Shown: one piece after another, positions 49,675-62,400 of the stretch
How positions within the stretch are numbered: the stretch's first letter is position 1
How the letters are laid out: every line of letters begins with the position of its first letter
Origin: Tyto alba
Taxonomy: Eukaryota; Chordata; Aves; Strigiformes; Tytonidae
DNA length: 64,000 nt
NCBI RefSeq assembly: GCF_018691265.1
Contig: NW_024881282.1
Span: forward strand, 52,583,122-52,647,121
Reading direction: 5' to 3'
Program-made: the position numbers and the translations under genes
The notes under the pieces: model-generated
What the model was told of the DNA's origin: nothing
Seen by the model: the letters and a program-made list of their open reading frames with translations, nothing else
Databases searched by the model: none

Positions 49675-51488
49675 AAAGGATTTTCAAGGATTTGAGATTT
49701 TAATAGACCTCCCAAAGAGATTGTAAGATTTTCAAAAGGCTGTTCTACACTCTCAGTGTTTCTTCTCTCCAGAAATGATAAAAATAAAACATGTCCTGTT
49801 TCCAGAAAACTCTGATAGCTTTCATGATGTTTTCCTAAAAATATCTATTTCCTTTGTATTACTTAAGAGTGTAACTCCCCCATATGGCTGAGGCTACAGC
49901 TGCTACAAATAGCTTAAAAATGAGGAAACGGAGAAATTTCTATTTCTATTTGGACTGCTTATTTGCACACCTCGGTAAGAATATTACTACATCATTAAGT
50001 GTAGGATCTGGCTGTCCATACTTTGGAGATAGAGTGGATTTCAAAGGAGCGTCTTGTTTCTGAGGTTTAGGCACATATTTACATGAAAGTGCTAAACTTA
50101 CCAATGTCACGCAGTTAGGCTGGCTATCTTTTCCTCATTTCCCCAAGGAAGTGTGAGAGTGTACGTCAGTAATCATCACAAAGATGTGTACAGACCACAG
50201 TATTTAAAGGTTTGTGTTAATGATATGGGTGTGTAGATTTCCAGTGGATTTTACTGCTGCATTTACCATCTGTGATGGTAAATCTTCAGAGCTCTGGGGA
50301 TGTTTGAAGATATTGCAGAAGTTTATATAGGCATCTGTATGTCCCTAAACTGGACACCAGATATCCATAAAGAGTTTTAGAGCATGGCAGAGCCCTGCAT
50401 GATGCTTAAAATCTGGGAAACAAGTGATGAGAACAGAGCTGTTATTCATAAAATGAGAATTTTATCTGGTCTTGCTGCTTGTATATTTTCAAAAATGACA
50501 GAAACCCAAGAGGTATAGGCACTAGCAACAATAACAAGAGTAACAGTGACGCAAACTAATGCTCATAGAAATCTTTGAGAATACACCAAAAATTCAAAGC
50601 CCTGGAAAGCACTCGGGGATGAAGCCTGACCAAGAGTTTCTGCCACTTTTCCCAAGGCAGGCTGGGGTAACATGCTCACCATCACACAGCAGTTCTCAGC
50701 TGTAACCTCTTACAGTCCCCACTGATGAAGAAAGGATACATTTCTAACTTAATCCAGACTGCCACATGGTAAAGCCATCTGGGAGGATATTTTGAAGGAA
50801 ACAGATGGAAAAGGAAGAGATTCCTCTGAATGTAGTGCAAGATTTACATTATCCTCCATGAACTTCCATGTAGTCCCCATGTTTATATAATTTATCACTA
50901 TTTCCTTAGACAGCTCAGATTAGGAAGCCTGCATGAGCTCATGTTCTTGTTGTTAATTCTGAGTCTGAACCTCCCTCCTTTAAAGGGAAATTCAGCAGTG
51001 TAAAAAGAAAACAGAGAAGGCCAACCGGACTTAAGTGAAACCCAGCAGCATGAAGTTCCTGATCGTCCCAGGAATTACACTGTTTTACCTCCTCCTTCTT
51101 TCAGCCTTGGGAAGACACTGTCATGAGTGCTTGCTCACAATGGTAATTTTTGTTCTCTACCATGCACCCACACCCAGCAAAACTGCAATATTGTGTTTGC
51201 ATAAGCATGGGAGCGGGGCCTATTAAAGGTTAATCAGGAAAGGTTAAAGACAAGTCAATGATTTCACTGAACATCCCTCAGGCCAAAGATTTTAAAAAAA
51301 AAAAGAAATGTTCTCTGAGTGAAGACATGGCACACAAGTAATTTAAACAGTGTAATTTCACTAGTCATGTTGTGATGACCGGGGATTTCTAAAAAGCCCT
51401 CTCTCTCCTTTCATGCATTCTTCTGCGCCTCCTCATTTTCTATACAAACATTTCCATTAATAATGAGAATGTCAAAGGGCCTCCTTTT

Positions 51489-51504
51489 CTCTCTCTCTCT
51501 CTCT
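51489..51504 (+). repeat. (CT)n microsatellite
   Basis: About eight CT units in intron 4. Confidence 0.85.
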
Positions 51505-51789
51505 GTCTTTGACCACGGAGATGCTGCTGAGGCACCGTGAAGCAGTGGCTGCGTCCGGCTGGCTGGAACACCCTACAGCATCCGCACTGGAATCACTGCT
51601 TTGGGAAAGAAGGGATGGGAAGATCTATACAGTGCTTCGGTTTAAACGCCTACATCATTTTGCCATCAATTAAATCTGTCATTACTTTGTTCTGCTACCA
51701 CAAGACAGAGTCCCAGGTCCCCTCTTTGTCCTCCCACAACCCCGCCCAGCCTCAGCCCCAGCCATTTCTTCCTCTCTTGTGCTAGGGCT

Positions 51790-52085
51790 CGCGCTCGATT
51801 ACTGCTCAAACAAAACACTGGCAGGAGTTAAGCGCTCAGGGAGATCGGAGACAGCCGCACCACACATGCCATCGGCAGCCATGGCTCCCGCCAGGCTAGG
51901 CCGCAGGCAGAGCCACCGGCTCCAGACCCCTTAAACCTGCTGACCCCGGTGGGGTTGAGCTCTGCTACGTACCAGAGGAAACCGCAACACCAACAGCCTC
52001 CCGGGAGACTCTGCCCCCCAGATTTGGCCTCCTTTGCACAGCAGGGTTTAAGCCTCCCTGTCTCTCAGGTGCCACGGGGGAGATG
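51790..52085. promoter_or_regulatory. Weak CpG-enriched patch in intron 4
   Basis: Around 17 CpGs in 300 bp by hand count (gctcgcgctcgat at the start, gtgcccgccggcag near the end). It is less dense than the patch at 41084 and immediately precedes the old retroposon at 52118. No gene signal is seen. Confidence 0.25.
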
Positions 52086-52117
52086 GCTGGCTTTGTGCCC
52101 GCCGGCAGATTTACTAC

Positions 52118-52212
52118 CATGTTGTAGTAGGAACAGTCTGATTGCAGCAGTAACGGTTGAAGGATATAAGCAAGACTGGGGAGAGGAAATATCTTTTATT
52201 AGAACAACTTGG
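52118..52212 (+). repeat. Old amniote retroposon remnant in intron 4
   Basis: Two blocks, catgttgtag (about 52119) and aatatcttttattagaacaa (about 52187), with ggatata between, occur in the same order in an interspersed repeat I remember from turtle and alligator genomes (gttgtag ... aatatcttttattggaccaa). I cannot name the family. The match is from memory. Confidence 0.45.
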
Positions 52213-53146
52213 TATGTTTTGAATTGTGTGCTGTAGTCAGAAGATTATAGATGGTAAGTCCTCAGGGACTGATGTCGTGTTTCTTGCATAAGCTGGCCTA
52301 ATAGAAGACATTACCTCTCCTGGCAAAACTTCCCTCACTTGAAAATACTACTACATTCATCCTGTACATTACCTCTGCCATTTGGAGACATTAATATTAT
52401 TGCCAGTGCCACAAATTCATCATTGCTGCAACTATTGATTTCTTTTGTAGAAACCTGATTCCTGAACATGCTTTGGAGAGTTACATCATTTCATCCCTTC
52501 AACTCACAGCTAGGATTTTTTCTGTTTCTTATGTAACAGCTCCTAATTCAGATTACAGTAGATAATACAGTAATATACACTGTACAATAATGTATTAAAA
52601 CCATAAGGTAGAAAAACAAAAGTATTATTCCCTTCTGAAAGCACACCTCTTTCCAGAAAAGCAATGGACCCTTTATGCTCTTGACTCAGCAATCATTCAC
52701 ATTCACGGAGGTACAGCAGCACAGCCCATGGACACTGACAAGCAGGGATGGACCTGCTCCCATGCCCACAGGCTCTTCTCTGCGGGTGCACACGTAACAA
52801 AGTTGCAGAGTTAGGTTTTGGGTTTTTTAAACAGAGCAGAGCAGGCTGGTGAAAGAAAACGGAAGTGATGGTAAATTTAGTTTTTGACCAGTTTCATGAC
52901 ACCTTGTGGCTTGCACTTTGTCCAAGGAGCTAAAGAAGAATAATACCACCCAACGGAAGAAGTGCAAAAGTTTTAGTCTTTATGATGGATCCAGCCTAGT
53001 TACCAAGTTCAGCCTATTTTATTTTGTGGATTTAAAGATTCCTTTGGACCTGTGGGGAGAAGGTGCCTGCTCCTTGATGTAAGCAGTCCCCAGTTACCCA
53101 TGTTTAGGACACACAGAGATACCCATCACATGCCTGACTCTCACCA

Positions 53147-53169
53147 TGTGCGTGTGCGTGTGCGTGTGC
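53147..53169 (+). repeat. (GTGTGC)n microsatellite
   Basis: About four units of the alternating purine-pyrimidine hexamer, 250 bp from HMGA2 exon 4. Such alternation favours Z-DNA. Confidence 0.85.
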
Positions 53170-53421
53170 CTGCGTTGTTACTGCAAGGTGGCCGCTGCAG
53201 AAAGAGGACATTTCTGAGCAAGCACCCTCCACTGCTTCCTCCTCTCCTTCTCAAGGGCCATCATGTGAATTGTTCTGGTGGTTGTGCCTAGCAAGACAAC
53301 AGCTGTCCCCCGGCTCATACAATTGATGTATTCCCCTTCATTCTTTAGAGTAAAGGAGACCAGTTTAAATACTGAAGAATCATTTCATTTAAAGTAGTCT
53401 AAAGAATTTAAATTAGCTTAC

Positions 53422-53454
53422 CTGAGCAGGCTTCTTTTGAACCACTTGTTGAGG
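53422..53454 (-). CDS. HMGA2: HMGA2 exon 4 (33-nt micro-exon)
   Basis: Minus-strand reading gives eleven codons, PQQVVQKKPAQ, flanked by an acceptor (...attacttttcag) and a consensus donor (CAG then gtaagc, GT at 53420-53421). From family knowledge, HMGA2 exon 4 is 33 nt, phase 0 on both sides, and encodes this linker between the third AT-hook (exon 3) and the acidic tail (exon 5). It joins exon 5 in frame to give the expected HMGA2 C-terminus. The preceding RKW residues and all three AT-hooks are on exons 1-3, upstream of position 64000 and outside the window. The small exon sits alone, 22.2 kb from exon 5. Confidence 0.95.
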
Positions 53455-56400
53455 CTGAAAAGTAATACAAAAGCGTGGTGAGAAACAAAATTCACTGAGG
53501 TCACTTAATTATGATTTCACAGATGCTGAGAAAAATGTTTTCAGCAACAGAAATAAAACACAGGTAAATTGACATTCAGCAATGGAATGATGAACATACC
53601 CAGCCTCTCCTACACCTACCTATAACCTTGCTCTGAAGTAGTTCAGATTACTGTGGATGCAGGGGAGTATGTTAAGATTTGTATAATTAAAACCAAGGTG
53701 AATTCTAACGGTACATCTTTCAGCTCTTCTGTGGTACTGCTAGATTTACTTTGCTGCATTACTTATCAGACCATGAGAGTGGCTCAATTTTGTAACTAGA
53801 TTTTCTTGTCTCCACTGATGCTGTTCACTCTCTTTCAGCTGTGAGTGGAGTGTCCTGCTGTGGGGAGGCCCTCCCTCCTGGCCACAAGCAGAAGCACGGC
53901 TCAGGCAGAGAGGTGAGGGACACATAACCCCATTCCTGAGCCAGGGCTTCCCACTCGACCAAAGCCATCCCTGCCGAAGCCAGGAGGCTTGGACAGGCAG
54001 TGGCTACAGCCCTCAAAAGCCCTGGTTTCAGAGCTCTAGCTGTTGTGGTCGTGTTGTCCCGATACCAGGACACAAAGGCGATGCTGTGCTGAACCCCCCT
54101 GAGCCTGCTGACATGATTTTGGGGATGCCCACCACCAGGAAGGTCGGGTGTGTGATCAGGGAGAGCTGGAGGCTGTGTCTGCCTGTCCATGTGTCTGCCT
54201 GGTGGCACAGCCACAGTCTCCCCAGCGAGTCTCCCTCCTGTCTGCTCCCACCCAGGAATGGGAAGCATGGTCCCCACACAAGTCAGGAGACCCACCAAGG
54301 TGCTGGTACCCTTCATCCTCCACCTTGGAGGAGGAGGACCAATTAAGGAACTAATACAGGCACACTTAAGATACACCACCACTGCCCGGATGATGTGATG
54401 ACCCTTGTGGGTGCTAGGAGCAGCAAAGAACAGTAAGACCTCAGATCAAGGATGAAATCCTGACACCGAGAGCTCAAAAGGGCTTTTCTTACTTCAGTGG
54501 GGCAAAGCTGCTGTCTTCCCCACCCCCTCCTAAGACTTTCTGTTTTCAAGGTATATGGATTGCACCCAATGATTTTCTTCCTGCCCTTGCTTCCTGCCTG
54601 TTTCTAATCCCAGCTGTGATTTTAGTGCCTCGCTTGGGCAGAAGCCAACAAGCTGCCCCACTGCATGGCCAAAAACCTAATTTTCATGACAGTGTAGTAA
54701 GAAATGACTGGAATATTTCTGAATAAACAGTTTAGTGTAACTGGCCTTTCAGAGCAATATTTCAGTGGGAAGGATCAATGAAAATGTAAATTAAATGTAA
54801 CTGATTCGATTCAGACTGCCCACCACAAGAGTTCCATTTTAACAAGAGATGCTTTGTTTATTTTCAGTCTTTTTCTAATTCAGCAGAATCCTATTGCCGT
54901 TGTATTTTTGTATCTGTGCCTCAGGCTCCAAGTTCTGCTCTCAAATACATATGAGAAAAAAACTGTGATGACTGGGTCTGTCTTTAAACTTCAGGGTGGA
55001 CCCTTTTCCATTAAATTCCCTTGAAATGGAGAAGCTATTACCAAGGCACATATTTTACTGATGCCTTCTCCAGGTGGACTGCAAACCCTGAACTCATTAA
55101 TGGACATTTGCTGCCCTTGGACAAAGGCATGATTTGTTTCAAAGGAATCCCTCATAATTACAGAACTCATTGAGCTCTTCAGTAATCTGCTACCAGTGCT
55201 TTTCCGCTTTATTTTCTTTTTTTGCCTGCTGATTACACCTGTACAAGTGTTTACTTCCAAACCACATGAAATCTGCAGACATTCTTAGAGGCTGACTGTT
55301 TTCTCCTACTCAGAAATCCCCATATATTTTTGGCTGTGCACTCTGCATTCATGTGACTCTCACACACTGTAGCTCAATGAAATCTTCTGAAAGAGCTGCC
55401 AACTCACCAAATTTTCCATGAATTAGGTCCTGACACTTCAATGAGAGGAAAGACAATGTCTGAAACAAGGCCAGCTCTGGCTTTCTGCCTAGTATGTGTC
55501 ACAGTAATTCTACCAGCTGCCCTTCTACACAGCACTTCATACTTTTCAGACCACCAAAAAGCCCCTTGAATACTTTCAGTGATAGCTAGGGCTCGAGCTG
55601 CCAGCGTGTTTTCCCAGCCTCTGGCACCCAGTGGCTCCGGACTGGACTTAGAAAGTTTTTTGTGTGTGTTTGTTTTGTTTTGTTGTTATTTTTATGAATG
55701 GCTTTCACAGGGGACTCTGACTCCAGCACAATCCTATCCAGCCATTCATAAAAAGCAGAGGGAAAATATTGTACTCTGCCCAGTTGGAAACTGTCTCTGA
55801 TACTGACCAAGGTTTTCAAGAATCTTAGTCATTCAAGACCTTTGCTATCGTAGTTCTTCACGTTGAGAGCTCCCAGGCAGTGCCTGATCACTGCCAGCTA
55901 GGTTTCCACTGGATTTGGGATCTGGAGTTCAGCATGTGTTATGCTTTCTCCCTTAAATGGAAGAAGCACAGCTATGAAAGCTCAAAAGCAGGGCTCAGCC
56001 CCTCAGCTGGTATTAACGGCACACACCGCCGCATGCCGGGAGCTGTGCCCACTCGTGTCAGGCTGAGGGCTCCAGCTTGTGGCAGCTGAATCACTGCAGG
56101 GGCTGGTTGTCAGGGGCATTGCTTTTCTGCTTCAGCCTGGCTGAGTGGGACAGCTATCTGGATGAATGCAGGGTGGATAAACCCAGCAATCCTGAGAGGT
56201 TTGCAGTGTCTGCTCACTTAGGTCACTCCAGCCAGAAGAACTGAGGCGTACAGGAATAATGAGAAATTTCCCAAGTACCCCCTTTCATTTCTTTAACTGT
56301 TGTGGATGTGATGCCTTTGGAAACTTTTTGACACGCTGTAGATACAAACGCCTCAACTCACTAAGCTTTGTGTTCACTGAGTTAAGAGATCTTTTCAGGG

Positions 56401-59400
56401 CTTCAAAGGAGACATCTCTGATTCAAAAGAGTGTTGCAACTGCATGTTCAACTAGCTGTAAAGAAAGAGAATCTGTCTTGGTTATGGAAAAGACTGGAAC
56501 CATAAAAAAGCCAAGGACAAGAGACTTTAAAGAGGTGCTTTGGAGCAAAATAAAGTTGTACGCAAGACACAAGAGCACTGAACTATTATGTATCCCCCCA
56601 GGAGCTTGCAGAGTAAGATGGCAGACCTTCTGCTCTGCCAGAGGTTCTCTCACTTATGTCAGTGATTATATGTAAGGGGAGCTTTTGTGCAACACAAGAC
56701 TTTCTCAGTTTTATTTTTATCCTAAGTTTAAAAACCAGCTATTGTACACTTGAATGTGTATCAGCTGAATTTTCAGGTTTATTTACATCATATGCAAGTA
56801 CAAGTCAAACTTAAGTAGATTTCTTAAATCTGTATGAGACAGAAAGAACAAGTGACAGCACTGGAAAAATCCTATGACCATGTCATTTAAATGTCTATCA
56901 TACAAGAAAAAATCCAAAATAAAGCAGAATTTCTCTTGCCATGTTTAAACTATTAAGTACATGAGCTAAGGCAAAAGATAATAATTTAAAACTCCAGGAT
57001 AAGATTCCTAACTTTGAACCAAAAAAAAATAAACCACCTAAAGAGGAAAGTACACAAAATTTCTGGTGGTTTTATCTTTGCTGCAAGTTTTGGATGTTCA
57101 AAGCCCAGCTGTTTATCTTCTACAACACACTTTTTACACTCCTCCTCTGTCACCACATACCTCATTTTATTTTATCCTCAAATTCTATTACTTTACTCTG
57201 TTAACATCTTAGATGCATCCTTATAGTCTATACAGACACTGGTCTAACAATTTCTTTGTCTTCTATATGAGAACAAAAGATCAGCCTCATGTGATAAGTC
57301 CATATTCATCTTGTACCAGCGGTCAAAAATTGTATCAAAGTCAATTTGTCACACTTCTCATTCGCTGGTGTACTTCTTACCCCGTGACTTTGCACAGCAT
57401 TGTAAAAATAAGGAAGGGCAAGTCTATGTCAACTAATACGAGCAATGCTGGAACACATTTTTAATGATCAGAGATAAAAGCACTGGTTTGAATGCCAATC
57501 ATCCCCTGACTGCTGTGCCTGAATCTCCAAGGGCAAGCTGCACACTCACAGTGCTCCTAGATGTTGTGTTCATGTCTTCTTCTTCAAACTGAGTATTATG
57601 AAGATGTTTGACTGATGCTTCTTGGCAAGAGTGACTCTGTTTTATTCCCACAGCTTGACACAGACAAGACATTCGCATGGAGGTAGCACTGCTGGTGAGA
57701 CTAAATGACCATGATGGAGACTAATACCCAGATAGGATGACATTTATAGTGCTGACAGCTCAGTGTTGTGCAGAGATCATTAAAATGATTTCATAGGTCA
57801 CCCAAACACTTGTAGTTCTAAATTAAAAGATGAGTAAAACCATATTTACTATTTTTGTCTATATATCCTCAAAAAATCAGGAAGTTCATATTATACCAGT
57901 TGAAACCAATATAATCCAAAATAAATCATGTCTCCCAAGCAGTTCCATATGACAGCGGAATAACTACCGTTCTGCCCTACAGCTTTAATTGGTTCGAGTC
58001 CAGCCTTTCCCTCCCTCTCCCAGCACAGAGTGATACAAGGCTGGGACCAGGGGCCCACGCAGCCTTCAAGAGAGCCCTCGCCTCTGGGCAAAAGCTACTT
58101 TCAGCTTCACGACCCTCAGCGGGGATCCAGCCCAGGCTGCACGGGACGGTGCGCCTGCTATTCGCTCCTCTGATCCAGGTATGCTCACCTCTCGCTTTCG
58201 AAACGACCTTCTTTTCGAGGGGATAGCAGAAATGCTTTTTTAAGCCAGGGGGGATGCCCCCTCCATCCAGGCAGGAATGGCTTGTGTTTTGGACGCACAG
58301 GTCATGAATTCTCCTGCCTCCATCGCATGTTTGCCGTCAACTGGCAACCGTGGTGTCTGTGTATGCACACTGCTGTGGGTCATTAGGATCTAACAGGAAA
58401 ACCATCTGGCCCTTAGAGTTCAAAGGAGATTTCACAGTCCTCTGTGCAGTCTCATAAATGAGGCTAATAGTAATCTGTGGAGAATTTTGGCAAAATCTGT
58501 GGAACTTTTATTCTTTATTTTCTATCCCTGCTTGGCACTCTTCTGAGTTTTAAATACCAAATACAAAGTCAGGTCATTCAAAAAATATTTATTGGCTTAT
58601 TAAACTGACCTCCCCTGACTGCTGCTGGAAAACCCTGCAACATCTCAGGAGCTGCACCAATAACTTTAGTCGATGACAAAGTAAATAGTACTTCTATTCC
58701 ACTAGTGGAGGAGAGCAGAGAGCATCAGAGTTTTCCAAGTACACAAAGTGACTGACTTTTAATAGTTATTTGACTGGCAACAAAATTTTGTATTTTAATT
58801 GGCGAATTCAAAACACACTGCTTCAGCTGACTCTTTTGATAGCCTGAAAATTCAGGCACTGTCACCCATATCCAGTCTGATACATGTATACCCAATGGAA
58901 GTCAAACAACTGACTTCAGCAGGGTTAGGATCTCACACGTCTTGTTTACAGAAAGCTACCTTCACTTCAAAACATCTGTAAGTTGCTACATTTGCAGTGG
59001 TTACTTGTTCTGAGAGGATAATAACAGTGAAAGGAATGTATTAAGAATCAAATTCTATTTTCTTTTATGCTTGTATAACCCATTATTTTTTTAGTTGCTT
59101 TGACCCAACCTTCCTCACAGAGGTAGATTTCCCACCATTACAGATCTTGGTAAGTACAAATTTAACGGTTAGAACAGGAAGGGAAAAACCATAATTTTTC
59201 TTCATCTGCTAGCTGAACTGTTAGTTCAAGCACAACAATACTCCATTAAGTTTATCAAGGATATAATCAAAATTCAAAGCACAGTAGCTATTAGTTCAGT
59301 GCTCTTGATAGACACTATTAATTTTTATAATGATTCAGACAGTATTGGTTAAATTTCCATAAAATATTTAGGGTGCTGCAGCTTATGAAATACCCATTAA

Positions 59401-62400
59401 ATGGCCCTAGTATCTGTGGTTCAACACTACAAGCAAAGTTTAAATTGGCGTACTCAGCTAAAACCAATACAATTTGGCAGCAGGAGGATCTGTTGTTGAT
59501 GACTGCTCTTTTTCAGAGTCACCACTGCTCTGTTGGGTTCCCCTGTTACTTCATTATTATCCATCATGTATTTAATAAGCTTTCCTGATGCATTGTGCTC
59601 CAGTTTAGTTCAGCACCCTCTACATTTTCCTGCTAAAATATTAAGAAGAAATTTCTGCCTTTCAGAATAATTCTAGTACACAGTTCAGCATTGAGGCTTT
59701 CTTGATATGCTCCTAAGGAAACACGAGCTGGTTCTTTTGTCTGGTGAACGTTGTATGCATCTGTCTATTTATAACTCCCTACACAGACAGACTATTGAGA
59801 AAGACAAATGGGAGGTTCCAGTTATTCTTAGTTATAGCGTACGGAAAAAACCATACGTTCTAGTAGACAGAAATAAATGATAAGTTATTTGCAAAGAAAC
59901 CAAGCCCTCATGATTCAGGGATATAAACCAATCAGAAACTACTTCACTTTAAACCTTGCAGACTCCTCCAGACAAATAACTATTGTGCAACTGTTTATCT
60001 CCAGACTATCTTGTCTGTTTGGATACAGCAACCCCTGTGTTCACCATGCGTTTCACTTGGCCCATGTGGAAATGATTTTTGGTGACTACTAAACAGGCTA
60101 GATTTGAATTGATGACCTAGAGGTGAAAAGCACCGTATCACATTACCATCTGGTTCCAACTTTTGTTTTAGAGTTTTCCTTCTCTCCTTGCTCAGTCACC
60201 TCCTGCCATACGGACCGAAAAACCGGGAGCGGTTCGTGCATCGGAGGCCATTCCCGGCGGGAGCACTGCTGGTGGCTGTGTGGAGCTGAGCAGCGCGGCA
60301 GGACTCTCATCACTGGGCTCATCTCTGGACCTGACTGCACTGCCAGGAGCTCCCGAATCCCCCTGACCTTTGCACTGGCCTCCAGTGAAATAACAGAGTA
60401 AATAGGGCAGTGAAGCCCCAAACTGGAGAACCTGCTGCAAAATCTGCTACTGTTTGGAAAGTGAACTCTGAACTCCAGTGGTTTTGCTCAAAATGTAACT
60501 ACTGTCTGGTAACATTCCTCTTTCTGGCCTACATTCATTCTCCTCCCCATTTTAAGGTCCCAAAGACCTGAACAGTGTCCTTGTGTCATTCAGATACATG
60601 CACAGCCCTTTTTTAACTGTGTAGGTGTAGATACAAGCAATCAAATTTATTTCCAGGCCTATGAAAGCTTCTGCCAACAACAAGCCCAAGCCTAGAGGCA
60701 GCAATGGAAAAAGAACTGAAATGGCAGTGACGGCAAACAGGGAGTAAACTGCTCCACTGGGCAGCCCTGGGACTACAGCGTTGTCCCAGCAGTGTCAGCT
60801 GGCACCTCTACCCCCTGCCCCACGTCGGCCACAGCCCAGGGCTACACTTCTTCACAGGAGCCCCTGAAGGAGGACACTGGTGAAAATACAATCTGCACTT
60901 CCCTCAGCCCATGGGCACCTTCACTACCCCGCAAAGGCAGCCATTCAAACTACCTTGAAGGTCATGATTCAAGCCAAGGAGTCTTAGTGCCCTCCCTTGG
61001 GTATTTCGCAGTGGCAGCCTGTGGCATACTTTTTCAGTTCAGCTGCATGCTCGAAGTGCTGCTGCCTCCAAAGATTTGCACTTCATGTTTTAGCAGGGCA
61101 CGTTTCAGACAGAGAAGGAGAGCATCAGAGCGGGCACTATGTAAAGGCAGGTGAAGGAGAACATGATCTACCTAGAAAACCTGCAGACATCACCTATAGG
61201 AGAGAACAATCCAGCCCAGGTCCACAGTCTGTCTTACGTCCGTACCACCTCTCCTCCTCCCATATGGGGCCATCTCTTCCACACTGCCTAGAGGGAAGAC
61301 TCCGTGGGCACTGCCATTCCCTTAACTACACCTGGGCACCTTGTTAGGTGGAAGATGACAAGACGGCGGAGAAAGTTCCCAACTGCACAGCAGAGATGAC
61401 TGCAGGGCAGTGCTCGAGGCTGTGCCCAGGCACTGTTCAGCTCACTGGGCACAGACACAACCCTAGAACCTGTTAGGAAGAGCTATCTGCCCCCTCATCT
61501 GCACAAACTGGGGTAAGGATACAAGGGATCTAGGCAGCCTCTTTTGCACAGACATTTCTGACCCTTTAGAGATGTAAAGCATCTTGTACAGAGCTTGTGT
61601 GGTCATCTTCAGGCCCAGCCCTAAACTCCTGCAGGAGCTTCCCGTTCCCATCCAGCCTATTGCCTCCGTGACCTCCCATTGCCCTGTGATGGCTGGGCAG
61701 GGTTTTCTCCAAAGAAAAGGCACAGGCCAAGGAAGGCCAACCCACTGTGCCTGGTTGATTTTCTGCAGCTGAGGATCTGGCCTGAGGCACTTCTCTTGAA
61801 CTTCTTTGTCTGAGCAGATCCATTGGTAGCCACATGGTTGGCTGGGGATGTTTTTGTATGTCTGGGATATACAGATGTCTGATAGCTGTCTGTCTACCGA
61901 ATAGATTTGATAATTATTAATGCCTCCAGGAAACTGATGCTGCTAAGAGTGTCTGTCAGAGTCCGACCAGAGCCTGCTGACATCCTGGCACATTTTCATA
62001 AAGAAGTCAGTGTCCAAAATATAAATATATTTTTTCCACGTACTTGAAATATAGCAGGGGCTTGATGGTGAGTTGTTGTAATTAATCCACTTCCTGGCTT
62101 GATATATTTTGGGATCATTCTGGTGGATGGAATGTTAAATACTGAACTCAGTTCATATTGCTATTTTTTAAATGGAGATTACATTCACTATGTCCAAAGG
62201 CATGAATTGTAGGTGCTCCTTGCAAAGCAGAAAAAAGCCACTGCATTGCATTTCTGGTGTGCTTTTACCATTCACTCATTAATAGCAATTTCATCATATG
62301 CATCACTGTGAAATTCACGTGATGCAGTAATACATTTTAAAAGATGGTAGCAAAATGATTTTCTCTTTTAACCACCTAGAACCCATTTACTAAAAGATTG

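Larger units (their letters stand above)
31180..53421 (-). other. HMGA2: HMGA2 intron 4
   Basis: This is a 22,242-bp intron bounded by a gtaagc donor at 53416-53421 and a tattctag acceptor at 31180. It is mostly unique AT-rich sequence with frequent stops in all frames. It holds one solo LTR (36960-37953), a CpG-rich patch (41084-41335), a C-run, several homopolymer and short tandem runs, and an old retroposon (52118-52212). I see no further exons. The remaining unique stretches (31180-36959, 37954-41083, 41475-52117) show nothing I can name apart from the small repeats listed separately. Confidence 0.9.

Noticed and set aside
50600..50710. Possible reverse MIR (catcacacagca segment)
   Set aside because: Only one short block matches; the core is not recognisable.
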